Source: Erythrobacter sp. SG61-1L (GTDB taxonomy: Bacteria > Pseudomonadota > Alphaproteobacteria > Sphingomonadales > Sphingomonadaceae). Taken from it: 64,000 nucleotides of DNA. Made by a program: the position numbers and the translations under genes. Below the pieces are notes generated by a model. That model was not told the DNA's origin and ran no database searches. It saw only the letters and a list, made by a program, of their open reading frames with translations. The stretch is from contig NZ_JXQC01000003.1 in NCBI RefSeq assembly GCF_001305965.1, forward strand, positions 1,981,643 to 2,045,642, read 5' to 3'. This document shows positions 36,602-46,145 of the stretch, one piece after another; position 1 is the stretch's first letter; each line of letters starts with the position of its first letter.

Positions 36602-37249
36602 TCAGAAGTCGGTGTCGTCCACCAGCCGGTTACGGGCGGCCAAAGCCGCCGCCTCAGCGCGATTGGATACACCCAGCTTCAACAGGATCGCACTGACGTG
36701 ATAGCGGGCCGTGGGCAGCGATATGCCCAGATAGGTGGCGATCTCGCCATTGGTGCAGCCTTTGGTCAGCAAGGCCAGCACGCGGCGCTGTTGGCCGCTC
36801 AGCGTCACTTCGTCCGGCGCGGGGGAAGCCGGCGCGGGCATTGCCGCATCATTGCCGGGTTCGAAAACGCTCTCCCCTGCATGGACTCTGCGGATCGCAT
36901 CGGCCAGTTCCTCGGCCGAAACCGTCTTGGGCAAGAAACCGCTGACACCGGCGGACTTCATCTGGGCCACCGTCTCGCCATCTGCAAAGGTGCTTAGGCC
37001 GATCACGCGCACATCAGGGTGATAACGGCGGATGGATTCCGTGGCCCCTGCCCCGCCCATGCCCTGCATCCGCACATCCATCAGCACGATATGCGGCCGG
37101 TGGAGCTGGCAGAGGAACAGCGCTTCCTCCCCGCTCTCCGCCTGCCCCACCACGGCAAAGCCGTCCATCGCGCCAATCACCTGGGACAGGCCAGCGCGCA
37201 CCACCATGTGATCGTCAACCAGAAGGATGCGGATCGGGTCAGCCGTCAT
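36602..37249 (-). CDS. NarL/FixJ-family response regulator
   Basis: The 215-residue protein has an N-terminal receiver (ILLVDDHMVVRAGL, phosphoacceptor D58 in VLMDVRMQGMGG, K in LPKTVSAEEL) and a C-terminal LuxR-type HTH (VTLSGQQRRVLALLTKGCTNGEIATYLGISLPTARYHVSAIL). Its start lies 11 bp inside the end of the upstream histidine kinase gene, so the pair forms a translationally coupled two-component system. The HTH reads TARYHVS where most NarL proteins have TVKxHVS, a minor variation. Targets are unknown; the closest candidates are the lipoproteins downstream or the divergent heme receptor. Confidence 0.9.
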   Translation of the reverse strand: MTADPIRILLVDDHMVVRAGLSQVIGAMDGFAVVGQAESGEEALFLCQLHRPHIVLMDVRMQGMGGAGATESIRRYHPDVRVIGLSTFADGETVAQMKSAGVSGFLPKTVSAEELADAIRRVHAGESVFEPGNDAAMPAPASPAPDEVTLSGQQRRVLALLTKGCTNGEIATYLGISLPTARYHVSAILLKLGVSNRAEAAALAARNRLVDDTDF

Positions 37250-39698
37250 TGTGTTCCATCCACACCAAAGTCACGGTCGTTCCCCTGCCCGGCGCGCTGT
37301 CCACCTCAAGCGAGGCCTCGATGCGCTCCGCGCGTTCCCGCATAATCTTCAGGCCGAGATGGTCCCCAACTACGCCATCCGGGTCGAAACCGCATCCATC
37401 GTCACCAATGACGAGCAGGGCCTGCCCCGGCAAGCATTCAAACGTCACCCGTACTTCCTGAGCCCCGGAATGGCGGGCAATATTGTTCAACCCCTCTTGC
37501 GCAACGCGATGGAATGTCGTGCTCACTTCCGGCGGAAGCGCTCCTCCGCCATTCACCTCCACATGCATTGCGATGCCGTGGGCTACCGCGAATTCGCGAG
37601 CCAGCGCCTCTATCCGCTCTCCCGGTGGTAACTGCTGCTCTACTGACCCGCTGCGCAATTCGGCCAGCAATTCCCGCATTTCCGCCAAGGCATTGCGGTT
37701 GAGCTGGGCCAGGCGCGCCACGGCCTGAGCGCCCTGTTCCGGATCGCGGCGCCACTGTTCGGGCACCGTATCGGCCAGCAGGGCGGCGGAGAACAGAGTT
37801 TGACTGACGGAATCGTGCAGGTCTGCGGAAAGGCGGGCGCGTTCTTCCAACTGGGCATTGCGCGCGGCAATATCCGTTACCTCTTCCACCCGCTCGGCCA
37901 CCATCGCCTCCAGTCCATTGACCATGTCGTGCTGCGAACGAGCCATGGCGTTGAAGGATTCGGTGAGATAGCCAATCTCGTCATTGAAGCTGACCCGCAC
38001 CTGCGTGCCCAACTCGCCATCCCGGAAGCGCCTGATCCCGCGCAGCAGCCGGTCGAGCGGGCGGACAAGAAAGCCGCGATAGAGCATCGGCATTCCCACC
38101 ATGGCCAAAAGCACTGCCCCAATCAGGAATGGCACGATCGGCCTGTAGAGCCGGTCGAGATGAGTCAGAAAATCGTGGTAATAGTCGCGGATTATCGGCG
38201 CGGAGGGTGCCGTGCCCAGCGATGTGCCATAACCAGGCGAGATACCCATCAGCCAAGGCGCGGCAAGCGGTTCGAACGGCATGAAGCGCGGCTGGGCCGG
38301 CATGGTCAGATAGGCGAAGTCCACCCGGCCATTGGCGTGCAGCACCGCCTGAAAGCCATAGCAGCGATCTTGCAACGGCGCGCAATGGTCTCGCCGCGTC
38401 ACCACGACGCGCCGGGGATGAACGCGTACCTGCACCGTGGTTCCGCTTTCCGGGATGGCTACCAGCAGCGGATAGATTGCGGGCTGCGCACCATATCTGA
38501 AGACTAAGTCCGTCGGGCGCGGCGGGTGTTCGAAGCCGATGGTGCCGTCGCCCGCCACGTGGATCTTACGGTGGGTGCGGCCAAAAAAGCTGAAATCGAA
38601 TGGCAGCGGAACCTCCGCGCCGTTCCGGTCGATGATCCTGCCCGCGACGGGTTCCGGAGCCAGCGGCACTTCGCCCACGGCATAAGTGCCATCCGCCATG
38701 GGCGAAAAGCGCACTTCCTGGCCGGCAACCACCATTCCCGGCGCCCTGAATTGCGAGAAATAGCCCGGCCCCACGATCCACGAGGCACCGTTCACCGTGG
38801 CCAGCAGCAGAACGACGCTGATCGTGGTCAGCTTGAACAGGAAAGACGAGCGCTCAGGCAGATAACCGAGATAGACCAGCGTGAAGCCGGTAAGCTGGGC
38901 CAGCACCGACCAGCAGATCAGAATGTCGGTGGAATAGGGGCCTAGCAGCCCTTCGTTCTGCAGGACCAATCCCGTCGTATGGACGATCGGAAGCAGGGCG
39001 AACACCACGAAACCGCGCGCTGCCTTTGCTTCGCGATTGGCTGGCGGGCTGGCAACCATCTGCCACAATGCCTTGAGATTGCCCACAAGGCCGGATGGGG
39101 GCTGCGGCAAAAGCGCACTCTGTGCGTGCAGAAACTGCCGCACGAACAGCAGCCCCAGCCACAGCGTGCTGGCATTGAGCCAGTTGGCTGCCCAATCCGG
39201 CCGCATCCAAGGATCGCCAGCAATCAACCCTATATCCGTACGCACCGCCACTGCCGCTTCGGCGATTAGCGCCACGCCCATGAGCGCACCGATCACCATG
39301 CTCTCGCGCTCGGTGCCCGGCAGGCGGCGGGGGAAACGATAGGCGAACTGGATAAAGGCCGCCGCCGCGCTGCCCCCCATGAAGGATATCCACGGAGAAG
39401 CCTGCAAGGCGAAGGACGATGGCGAAAGCCAGGGCATCGCATAGGCCAGCCAACCTCCGCCCGCCATGGCGTGGTACAGGGCGGTCAGCAGACCGGGAAC
39501 CAGAAAGCCGATGGTGAGGCAGAACAACAGGGTGGGCACAAAGTCCCGCCCTTGCCGGCGTTCCGTATAGGCCCGTTTGCCCAGATATGCGGACAGCATG
39601 AGCGCAAGCAGAAGCAGCGACAAATAGCTGATCGCGCCGGGATTCCAGAGCAGGCCCGCGCCAACGGCCGTGTCTTCTGGCGCCAAGGGTTGAATCAT
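37239..39698 (-). CDS. NarX-type histidine kinase with multi-helix membrane domain and nidogen-like sensor region
   Basis: The ATG at 39698 (GGGGG ribosome site) gives 819 residues; an ATG at 39719 is the alternative. The N-terminal ~310 residues contain seven to eight membrane helices. A periplasmic beta-rich region (~320-510) follows, resembling a nidogen (NIDO)-like module: FDFSFFGRTHRKIHVAGDG, then FQAVLHANGRVDFAY. Next come a further helix (FLIGAVLLAMVGM), HAMP, HisKA_3 (RLSADLHDSVSQTLF) and HATPase (GLNNIARHSGA, DDGCGFDP). HisKA_3 kinases phosphorylate NarL-type regulators, and one overlaps its stop. The combination of a multi-helix domain and a NIDO-like domain is unusual for a kinase sensor. 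Confidence 0.85.
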   Translation of the reverse strand: MIQPLAPEDTAVGAGLLWNPGAISYLSLLLLALMLSAYLGKRAYTERRQGRDFVPTLLFCLTIGFLVPGLLTALYHAMAGGGWLAYAMPWLSPSSFALQASPWISFMGGSAAAAFIQFAYRFPRRLPGTERESMVIGALMGVALIAEAAVAVRTDIGLIAGDPWMRPDWAANWLNASTLWLGLLFVRQFLHAQSALLPQPPSGLVGNLKALWQMVASPPANREAKAARGFVVFALLPIVHTTGLVLQNEGLLGPYSTDILICWSVLAQLTGFTLVYLGYLPERSSFLFKLTTISVVLLLATVNGASWIVGPGYFSQFRAPGMVVAGQEVRFSPMADGTYAVGEVPLAPEPVAGRIIDRNGAEVPLPFDFSFFGRTHRKIHVAGDGTIGFEHPPRPTDLVFRYGAQPAIYPLLVAIPESGTTVQVRVHPRRVVVTRRDHCAPLQDRCYGFQAVLHANGRVDFAYLTMPAQPRFMPFEPLAAPWLMGISPGYGTSLGTAPSAPIIRDYYHDFLTHLDRLYRPIVPFLIGAVLLAMVGMPMLYRGFLVRPLDRLLRGIRRFRDGELGTQVRVSFNDEIGYLTESFNAMARSQHDMVNGLEAMVAERVEEVTDIAARNAQLEERARLSADLHDSVSQTLFSAALLADTVPEQWRRDPEQGAQAVARLAQLNRNALAEMRELLAELRSGSVEQQLPPGERIEALAREFAVAHGIAMHVEVNGGGALPPEVSTTFHRVAQEGLNNIARHSGAQEVRVTFECLPGQALLVIGDDGCGFDPDGVVGDHLGLKIMRERAERIEASLEVDSAPGRGTTVTLVWMEHNDG

Positions 39699-39870
39699 CG
39701 CATGCCCCCGCGCCTCCATGCGCAGGCTTAGTGCTTGTGATCAAGGCGTTCCTCTTGCCCTCTCTACCATGACACCCAGTCGCCCCGAGGCTTCGGACTG
39801 CGTCAGGCAAGCAATCGTGCCAGCCCGTGGCCGATCCTTGACGGATTGCCTCACTCGCCTTAATCGCTAC

Positions 39871-39885
39871 TGCGACTCATTCGCA
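39871..39885. promoter_or_regulatory. Fur-like box upstream of the heme receptor
   Basis: TGCGACTCATTCGCA is an inverted repeat (TGCGA / TCGCA around CTCAT) similar to iron-regulatory (Fur-type) operators of alphaproteobacterial iron and heme uptake genes. It lies 22 bp before the TTG start, in the divergent region with the kinase gene. Confidence 0.55.
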
Positions 39886-39906
39886 TTTGCAATTCAGGAG
39901 GAAATT

Positions 39907-42156
39907 TTGGCAACAGGGACCAGCGCAACCGGGGCAATCGGGGCTGCCCGGAACAGCGCGCTCAGGGCGGAACGACTTGGCGCAACCGCCGTTGCTTTGC
40001 TCTGCACCACGGCAATTGCCGCACCAGCATTCGCGCAGGACAACGACGGGCTCTATTGGGCAGAACGCCGCAAGGCGATCACCGTCACTGCCACGCGCCT
40101 GCCCACCGATGCGGTGAATGTACCCGCCACGGTTTCCGTCATCACCGCGGAAGACATTGCCGACCAGTTGGCGACCGACATCAAGGATCTGGTCCGCTTT
40201 GAGCCGGGCGTATCGGTCCAGCGCCAGCCCGCCCGCTTCGGTGCCGCGCTCGGCTCCACCGGTCGCGCGGGCAATGCTGGCTTCACCATTCGCGGAATCG
40301 GCGGCAACCGCACGTTGATCATGGTCGATGGAGTGCGCGTGCCCGATGGCTTCAGCTTCGGCGCGCAGGATGTAGGCCGGGGCGACTATGTCGATCTGGG
40401 GCTGGTCAAACAGGTGGAAATCCTGCGCGGCCCGGCCTCCGCCCTCTATGGATCGGATGGGCTCTCCGGCGCCGTCGCCTTCACTCTCAGCGAGCCGCAG
40501 GATTTCCTCGACAAGGGCGCCAAGATCGGCGGCCTTGCGCGCGCTTCTTACAGCTCCGCGGACAATGAGTTCACTGAAACCGCCATTGTCGCGGGCGGCA
40601 GCGAGCGGCTTTCCGCCATGGTCGCCTATACCCGCCGGGACTTCGAAGAACTGGACAACAAGGGCACGAATGACGTGACCGGCTCTGCCCGGACCACGCC
40701 CAACCCACAGGAAGGCCATGCCAATTCCGTGCTCGGCCGGATCGTGTTCAAGCCCGGTGGCGGCCACAAGCTGCGGCTGACCGGCGAATATACCGGCACC
40801 TACCTGTTCACAGACGTCCAGTCGGGCCTCAGCGGCACCGTACTGGACCTCAAGGGCACCGACACGGGCAACCGCGCCCGCATAGCCGCCGACTGGACCT
40901 GGGAAGGCGAAGGCGCGATCGATTATGCTCAGCTCGGCCTCTACTGGCAGGATGCGGAAGACCGGCAATTCACGGCGGAGGACCGCAACCCTGCTGTCGA
41001 TCGCACGCGCCTCAACACCTTCGAAAACCGCGTCTATGGTGCATCGGCTGAATTGCGCAGCAGCTTTGCAACGGGCGGGCTGGATCACCGGATCGTGTTC
41101 GGCGGCGATGTTAGCTTCACGCGGCAGGAAGGATTGCGTGACGGCACCGTGCCGCCCGCTGGCGAAACCTTCCCCACCCGTGCCTTCCCGGCCAGTGATT
41201 TCATGCTGGGTGGGCTGTTCGTGGGGGACGAGATTTCCATCGCTGACGGCGTGCTGACGCTGTTCCCCGCGCTGCGCTTCGATGCCTACAAGCTGGACGC
41301 AACCGACGATCCGCTGCTGCCGGGCTTCGTGGGCGCGGACCAGTCCGATTCCCACCTTTCCCCTCGCATCGGCGCGGTGGTGAAGCTGTCCGACAATATC
41401 CGCCTGTTCGGCAATTACGCCACCGGCTTCAAGGCCCCCGAGCCGGGCCAGATGAACCAGTTCTTCGAGAATCTGGCCTATGGCTACACATCGGAACCCA
41501 ATCCCGATCTCGGCCCGGAAAAGTCGAAGAGCTTCGAAGGCGGCATCCGCGTGACGGCAGGCGAACTCAGCCTGTCCGCCACGGCCTTCCATGCCGATTA
41601 CACGGACTTCATCGCGCAGGAAGTGGTCGGCGGTTCCTTCACCCCGCAGGACCCGGCGATCTACCAGTTCATCAATATCGGCAAGGTCAAGGTCGAAGGG
41701 CTTGAGGGCAAGGCTGAATATCGCGCGCAGAACGGCATCACCGCCCGCTTCGCCATCGCCTATGCCAAGGGTGACGAGATTCTGGACGGCGGCGGCAAGG
41801 CGCCGCTGGCCTCGATCGATCCGCTCAATCTCGTGCTCGGCCTGGGCTATCGCGATCCCGGCGGAGCCTTCGGCGGCGAAGTGGTGCTGACCCACAATTC
41901 CCGCAAGGAACTGGATCGCACCACCGGCACCTGTTCCGGCGACTGCTTCCGCCCCGACGCCTCGACCATCATCGACGCCACGGCCTTCGTGAGGCTGGTC
42001 GAAAGGCTGACGCTGCGCGCGGGCATCTTCAACATCACTGACGAGAAATACGCGCTGTGGAGCGACGTGCGCGGCCTGGCCGCCACCTCCACCGTGACCG
42101 ATGCCTATACCCGCCCCGGCCGCAACGCCAGCGCCTCGCTCAGCTTCCGCTTCTGA
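39907..42156 (+). CDS. TonB-dependent heme/hemoglobin-type receptor
   Basis: The start is a TTG at 39907, chosen because AGGAGG lies at 39896-39901 and the signal peptide (ending PAFAQ) is then correctly placed. An ATG-type frame start at 39718 would run through the Fur-like box. The 749-residue receptor has a plug typical of the heme/lactoferrin family (ITVTATRLPTDAVNVPATVS, FTIRGIGGNRTLIMVDGVR). Barrel motifs close to the heme-receptor FRAP and NPNL boxes are FKAPEPGQ and EPNPDLGPEKS. The conserved His of that segment is not seen, so heme as ligand is likely but not certain. The DUF6607 gene follows 22 bp downstream. Confidence 0.85.
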   Translation: MATGTSATGAIGAARNSALRAERLGATAVALLCTTAIAAPAFAQDNDGLYWAERRKAITVTATRLPTDAVNVPATVSVITAEDIADQLATDIKDLVRFEPGVSVQRQPARFGAALGSTGRAGNAGFTIRGIGGNRTLIMVDGVRVPDGFSFGAQDVGRGDYVDLGLVKQVEILRGPASALYGSDGLSGAVAFTLSEPQDFLDKGAKIGGLARASYSSADNEFTETAIVAGGSERLSAMVAYTRRDFEELDNKGTNDVTGSARTTPNPQEGHANSVLGRIVFKPGGGHKLRLTGEYTGTYLFTDVQSGLSGTVLDLKGTDTGNRARIAADWTWEGEGAIDYAQLGLYWQDAEDRQFTAEDRNPAVDRTRLNTFENRVYGASAELRSSFATGGLDHRIVFGGDVSFTRQEGLRDGTVPPAGETFPTRAFPASDFMLGGLFVGDEISIADGVLTLFPALRFDAYKLDATDDPLLPGFVGADQSDSHLSPRIGAVVKLSDNIRLFGNYATGFKAPEPGQMNQFFENLAYGYTSEPNPDLGPEKSKSFEGGIRVTAGELSLSATAFHADYTDFIAQEVVGGSFTPQDPAIYQFINIGKVKVEGLEGKAEYRAQNGITARFAIAYAKGDEILDGGGKAPLASIDPLNLVLGLGYRDPGGAFGGEVVLTHNSRKELDRTTGTCSGDCFRPDASTIIDATAFVRLVERLTLRAGIFNITDEKYALWSDVRGLAATSTVTDAYTRPGRNASASLSFRF

Positions 42157-42178
42157 ACTTCGACAGGGACATTCATCC

Positions 42179-43165
42179 ATGAAACCGATCAAGAAACTGC
42201 TGGGCGCCGGGCTTGCCGCGCTTGCCCTTGCCGCCGGCACACCGGCACTTGCCCATGGCCCTCTGCCCGAAGGCACCCCGGCCGAGGAACGCGCCGCCTA
42301 TGAAGCCGACCGGGCCGACATCCTGGCCATGGCGGGCGATTTCCGCGTGCGTTTCGACATGCAGGAATCCACCCGCTGGCGCAGCGATTACGAGCCGATC
42401 CCGGCCAAGGTTTCGGGCGGGTATGAAAGCGTGCGGGTGATCGAGGATAGCGGCACCAGGATCGTGCTGCAGCACCTGCTGGTGGTGGACATCGAAGGCA
42501 AGAGCCATGTGATCAAGCACTGGCGGCAGGATTGGGAATATGCGCCCGAAAAGATCCTCGCCTATTCCGGCCCGGATAGCTGGAGCTGGGAGGAAGTGCC
42601 CGAAAAGATGCGCCATGGCCGCTGGTCGCAAACCGTCTGGCAGGTGGATGACAGCCCGCGCTATTCCGGCTGGGGCCAGTTCGAAACGCAGGGCGGCGTG
42701 CGCCGCTGGCGCTCCAGCTGGACCTGGCGTCCCCTCGCCCGGCGCGATGCTGTGCGCCACCCGGTCTATGACCGCTATCTGGCGATCAACCGCCACCAGC
42801 TGACGCCCGACGGGTGGATTCACTGGCAGGACAACACCAAGATGGGCCTGATCGGCGGCAAGCTGGAGCCGGTGGTGCAGGAATATGTCCTCAACACCTA
42901 TACCCGCTTCAACGGCTATGACGTGAAAGCCGCCGACGATTACTGGGCTGCCACCAAAGGCTATTGGACAGCCGTGCGCGGCATCTGGGACGAGATCGCA
43001 GAGAAGAAGGGCGGCATCCACGTGAAGGAGGAAGCCGAAACCGGCACCGTCATTTCCGGCCGCCTGCTGGAACTGGCCGACGAGGTTCTCAACGGCCAGA
43101 CGAAGGAATCCGCCGCAATTGCAGAAGCCCGCAAGCTGATCGACGGGAATACCGGGGGCAAATGA
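42179..43165 (+). CDS. DUF6607-type periplasmic protein linked to heme/iron receptors
   Basis: The ATG at 42179 gives 328 residues with a Sec signal peptide (ending PALAH). The mature protein has the pattern I associate with DUF6607: DRADILAMAGDFRVRFDMQES, IVLQHLLVV, then HVIKHWRQDWEY, and many Trp/Tyr residues (GYWTAVRGIWDEI). This family is commonly found beside TonB heme receptors, and here it is 22 bp after one. Its biochemical role is not established. A strong hairpin follows the stop codon, so the receptor and this gene probably form a two-gene iron-regulated operon. Confidence 0.78.
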   Translation: MKPIKKLLGAGLAALALAAGTPALAHGPLPEGTPAEERAAYEADRADILAMAGDFRVRFDMQESTRWRSDYEPIPAKVSGGYESVRVIEDSGTRIVLQHLLVVDIEGKSHVIKHWRQDWEYAPEKILAYSGPDSWSWEEVPEKMRHGRWSQTVWQVDDSPRYSGWGQFETQGGVRRWRSSWTWRPLARRDAVRHPVYDRYLAINRHQLTPDGWIHWQDNTKMGLIGGKLEPVVQEYVLNTYTRFNGYDVKAADDYWAATKGYWTAVRGIWDEIAEKKGGIHVKEEAETGTVISGRLLELADEVLNGQTKESAAIAEARKLIDGNTGGK

Positions 43166-43188
43166 TCCCCGTCGTTCGGCAAGGGCAG

Positions 43189-43227
43189 GTGCCCGCCCCC
43201 GTCATGCAAGGGAATGGGGGCGGGCAC
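43189..43227 (+). terminator. Strong hairpin after the heme-receptor operon
   Basis: GTGCCCGCCCCC (43189-43200) and GGGGGCGGGCAC (43216-43227) form a perfect 12-bp stem with a 15-base loop, 23 bp after the stop codon. Only a weak T-rich stretch (TGTTGCCTT) follows. Confidence 0.65.
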
Positions 43228-43411
43228 TGTTGCCTTGGCCGAAGCAACGCCGTTTCCGACGTGTCGCCCGGTACGTGCAACTGCCGTCCGATATTACGCT
43301 TGACGCGCTAGGTAACATCAATAGTCTCTGCTCAGGTCTTTCAGAACCAGATCACTGGGAGAGTGTCAGCAGTCATCGGACGGTTATCCGCCCGATGGAA
43401 GGAGACTCTCT

Positions 43412-43864
43412 ATGGTCCGGTCGTCCGGCTTCGACGCATTCTCCCAACAAACCAAACGATTGGCTCCGATTGGGGGCCGAGGCAGCTTCAGGCATTCCAT
43501 TGCCCTTGCCGGGGCAATGTTCGCCGCAAATCTGGCGACGCCGGCAATGGCGGCTTCTGAAACATCAACAAGGCTGGTCAATTGTGGCGAGCAAAGCTGC
43601 CTGATGGTTTCCGGACATCGTGACGATCCGAGCGCAATCATCACCATCAACGGCCAGCCAGTATCAGTCGAGGGTGAGCGTGGCTGGCGGGTACGCGTCC
43701 CGGTCGACACAGTGCGCGCATGGTCTGCGCCGAATGCACGGACGATCGAAGTCACGCTGCTTGATCCAGGTACCCTGCAGGAGACTTCAGCCAGTGTCGA
43801 TCTGCCGATTGGCCTGCTGGGCAACCTGACCGATCTTGCGGTTCTGGAGGTCAGGGCCCGCTAA
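43412..43864 (+). CDS. Small exported protein of unknown function
   Basis: The 150-residue product has a good AAGGAG ribosome site. It has an N-terminal segment with a hydrophobic stretch ending TPAMAA that looks like a signal peptide, though it starts about 25 residues later than usual. The mature ~105 residues contain two cysteines close together (VNCGEQSCLMV) and beta-strand-like alternation (IITINGQPVSVEGERG). No family is recognised. It stands alone between the heme operon and an UrcA-family gene. Confidence 0.6.
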   Translation: MVRSSGFDAFSQQTKRLAPIGGRGSFRHSIALAGAMFAANLATPAMAASETSTRLVNCGEQSCLMVSGHRDDPSAIITINGQPVSVEGERGWRVRVPVDTVRAWSAPNARTIEVTLLDPGTLQETSASVDLPIGLLGNLTDLAVLEVRAR

Positions 43865-43993
43865 ACCCAATCTTGTGCGCACATGTGCAAAAAATGGCGA
43901 AATTCCGCCAATCCTTGCCTGCGCACGCCTATAGGCCTATGGCGATTCTCAGCCGTCAAAGAGCGGCGATGACCAGAATCGCAGGAGATGACG

Positions 43994-44320
43994 ATGAAGA
44001 AAGGCCTTTTGGCCCTGGCCGTGTTCGCCATGGCCGGCTCGGCTTCGGCCGCCACCAATGACCCGTTTGTTCAGGACAAGGCGACGCTTCGCCTTGACGG
44101 GCTTGATCTGTCGACCGTCGATGGGCAGCAGCGCCTTGCTATCCGTATGGATCAGGCCGCCCGTGCAGTTTGCGGCGACGACAATCTGGCAACCGTGCAC
44201 CTGACGCTCGGCGCATCCGCACGCGAATGCCGCAACACCGTGATTGCGGACATCCGCAGTCAGATCGAAGCCCGCATGGCTGCAAAAGCCTCGCAGACCC
44301 GCTTCGCTTCCAGCCGCTGA
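43994..44320 (+). CDS. UrcA-family exported protein
   Basis: The ATG at 43994 is chosen because GGAG lies six bases upstream; an ATG at 43988 directly abuts that site. The 108-residue protein has a signal peptide ending GSASAA. Its mature part matches the UrcA pattern: a beta segment, DLSTVDGQQRLAIRMDQAARAVCGDD with a conserved Cys, and a second Cys in SARECRN followed by a helix. UrcA proteins are common in sphingomonads and relatives; their function is unknown. The gene appears monocistronic. Confidence 0.78.
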   Translation: MKKGLLALAVFAMAGSASAATNDPFVQDKATLRLDGLDLSTVDGQQRLAIRMDQAARAVCGDDNLATVHLTLGASARECRNTVIADIRSQIEARMAAKASQTRFASSR

Positions 44321-44562
44321 GCGCCATTGTCCAATGTTCCCTGGCCCGTTTTTCGGGCTGGGGGCGGACATCCCGATACTCCTGCAATGTCGCGCTGCGG
44401 AACAGGCGATAATACCTTTGCCAAGGCAGGTAACACTTCATAAGCTGCGCTGATGGACCTTATCGCCAGCCGGTTTCCCACTGAAACTCCTGCGCCTTCC
44501 CGGTTTTCCGCCAAAGCGCCGCTGCTCGCGGCAAGGCCCTGGGCTAGTCTGGCGGACATGCC

Positions 44563-46128
44563 GTGACGTTGGAGGCGCAAGCAAGGGCGGCGCTCAGACG
44601 TGGCGACCTGCCTGCTGCGGCCTCTGCTGCCAAGGCCCTCGCCCAGTCCGAACCCGGCAACCCTTCAGGCTTCTTCCTGATGGGAATCGTTGCTGCAAAT
44701 GCAGGACAGATCGCCAAGGCAGTTCCGCTGATCGAAGCTGCCGTTGCACGCGGGCCGACTGCCGAGCATCTGGCCCAGCTCGCGCGGATGCTCATCCTCC
44801 TGCGGCGCGATGGCGAGGCAGGGAATGCTGCGCGCAAAGCGCTGGCACTGGGACCCGCCGACGCTTTGACATTCGACACCATCGGCTGCGTGCTGGCCCG
44901 GCTCGGCGAGCATGAGGCCTCGCTGGTGCCCTTTGCCGCTGCCGTGAAGGCGGAGCCGGAGAATCTCGAATTTCGCTACAACCTTGCTGCCGCCAGCGGC
45001 TTCACCGGCAGGGTCGAAGATGCGCGCGATCATTACGAGACAATCCTGGCCGCCGATCCGGTCAACGCGCGCGCGCATTACGCGCTGGCTATCCTTTCCC
45101 GCCAGACCAGTCGGGCAAACCATGTCCCCCGGCTCGAAGCCGCATTGAAGGCAGCACAGCGCCCCGATGACGCGCTGCGTATCCGCTATGCGCTGGCCAA
45201 GGAAATGGAGGACATCGGCGATCCCGCTGCCTTCCGCCACCTTTCCGCCGCCAATGCCGAGCACAAGCGCACGATCCGGTACGAATTTGCGCAAGATGCG
45301 GCGATCTTCGATGCCATCGAGGCTTTGTTTGCCGGCGGGACAAGCGCCCTCGCTTCCGGCACAGGCGATCCCGATCCGGCGCCCATCTTCGTCGTGGGGA
45401 TGCCTCGCACCGGCACGACGCTGGTAGACCGTATCCTGTCCTCCCATCCGGATGTCGTTTCGGCCGGAGAACTTCAGGACATGCCGCTGGCCGTGAAGCA
45501 GTTAGCGGGAACGCCTTCGCGCGTGGTGATCGACCCCGAGACCGTCGCGGCGAGCGCCAATGTTAATCCCGCGGCCATTGGCGAAGCCTATCTGGCGCGG
45601 GCTGCGCATCACCGCCCCGCCGGACCGCCGCGCTTCACAGACAAGCTGCCCGCCAATTTCCTCTATATCGGCCACATAGCCCATGCCCTGCCGAATGCCC
45701 GGATCGTGTGCCTGCGCCGCAATCCGATGGATACGGTGTGGAGCAACTACAAGAACCTCTTCGCCAGCCAGTCGGCCTATTACGCCTATTCCTATGACCT
45801 GATGGACACAGCCCGCTATTTCGCGCGCTTCGATCGACTGATGGCGCTGTGGGATCGGCTTTTCCCCGGCAGGGTACTGCAGCTGTCCTATGAAGGGCTG
45901 GTGGCCGATCAGGAAGGGCAGACCCGCCGCCTGCTCGACCATTGCGGGCTTGAATGGAACGAAGCCTGCCTGTCATTCCACGAAAACAGCGCCGCCGTGG
46001 CCACACCCAGTGCGGCGCAGGTCCGCCGGCCGCTCAATGCCGACGCAGTCGGCAAATGGCGTGTCCATGAGCAGGCTTTGCAGCCAGTGGCCAAGTGGCT
46101 CGAAGCGCAGGGCATCGCTTTGGCGTGA
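44563..46128 (+). CDS. TPR-domain sulfotransferase family protein
   Basis: The 521-residue protein starts at a GTG with a GGCGGA ribosome site. Residues ~1-230 are TPR helices (ALRRGDLPAAASAAKAL, EPENLEFRYNLAAASGFTG). Residues ~270-515 are a sulfotransferase fold. The PAPS 5'-phosphosulfate loop reads VVGMPRTGTTLVDRIL, and the 3'-phosphate region is RIVCLRRNPMDTVWSNY. Proteins of this type are frequent in sphingomonads, often next to TonB receptors, and a TonB receptor is convergent here 64 bp away. They would move sulfate onto an unidentified acceptor. No signal peptide is visible, so the enzyme should be cytoplasmic. Confidence 0.85.
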   Translation: MTLEAQARAALRRGDLPAAASAAKALAQSEPGNPSGFFLMGIVAANAGQIAKAVPLIEAAVARGPTAEHLAQLARMLILLRRDGEAGNAARKALALGPADALTFDTIGCVLARLGEHEASLVPFAAAVKAEPENLEFRYNLAAASGFTGRVEDARDHYETILAADPVNARAHYALAILSRQTSRANHVPRLEAALKAAQRPDDALRIRYALAKEMEDIGDPAAFRHLSAANAEHKRTIRYEFAQDAAIFDAIEALFAGGTSALASGTGDPDPAPIFVVGMPRTGTTLVDRILSSHPDVVSAGELQDMPLAVKQLAGTPSRVVIDPETVAASANVNPAAIGEAYLARAAHHRPAGPPRFTDKLPANFLYIGHIAHALPNARIVCLRRNPMDTVWSNYKNLFASQSAYYAYSYDLMDTARYFARFDRLMALWDRLFPGRVLQLSYEGLVADQEGQTRRLLDHCGLEWNEACLSFHENSAAVATPSAAQVRRPLNADAVGKWRVHEQALQPVAKWLEAQGIALA

Positions 46129-46145
46129 TGCCCGGACAAGCAAAC

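Noticed and set aside
39877-42276. 799-codon minus-strand frame opposite the heme receptor
   Set aside because: Low-complexity Ala/Gly/Arg translation without motifs. The opposite strand encodes a full TonB receptor.
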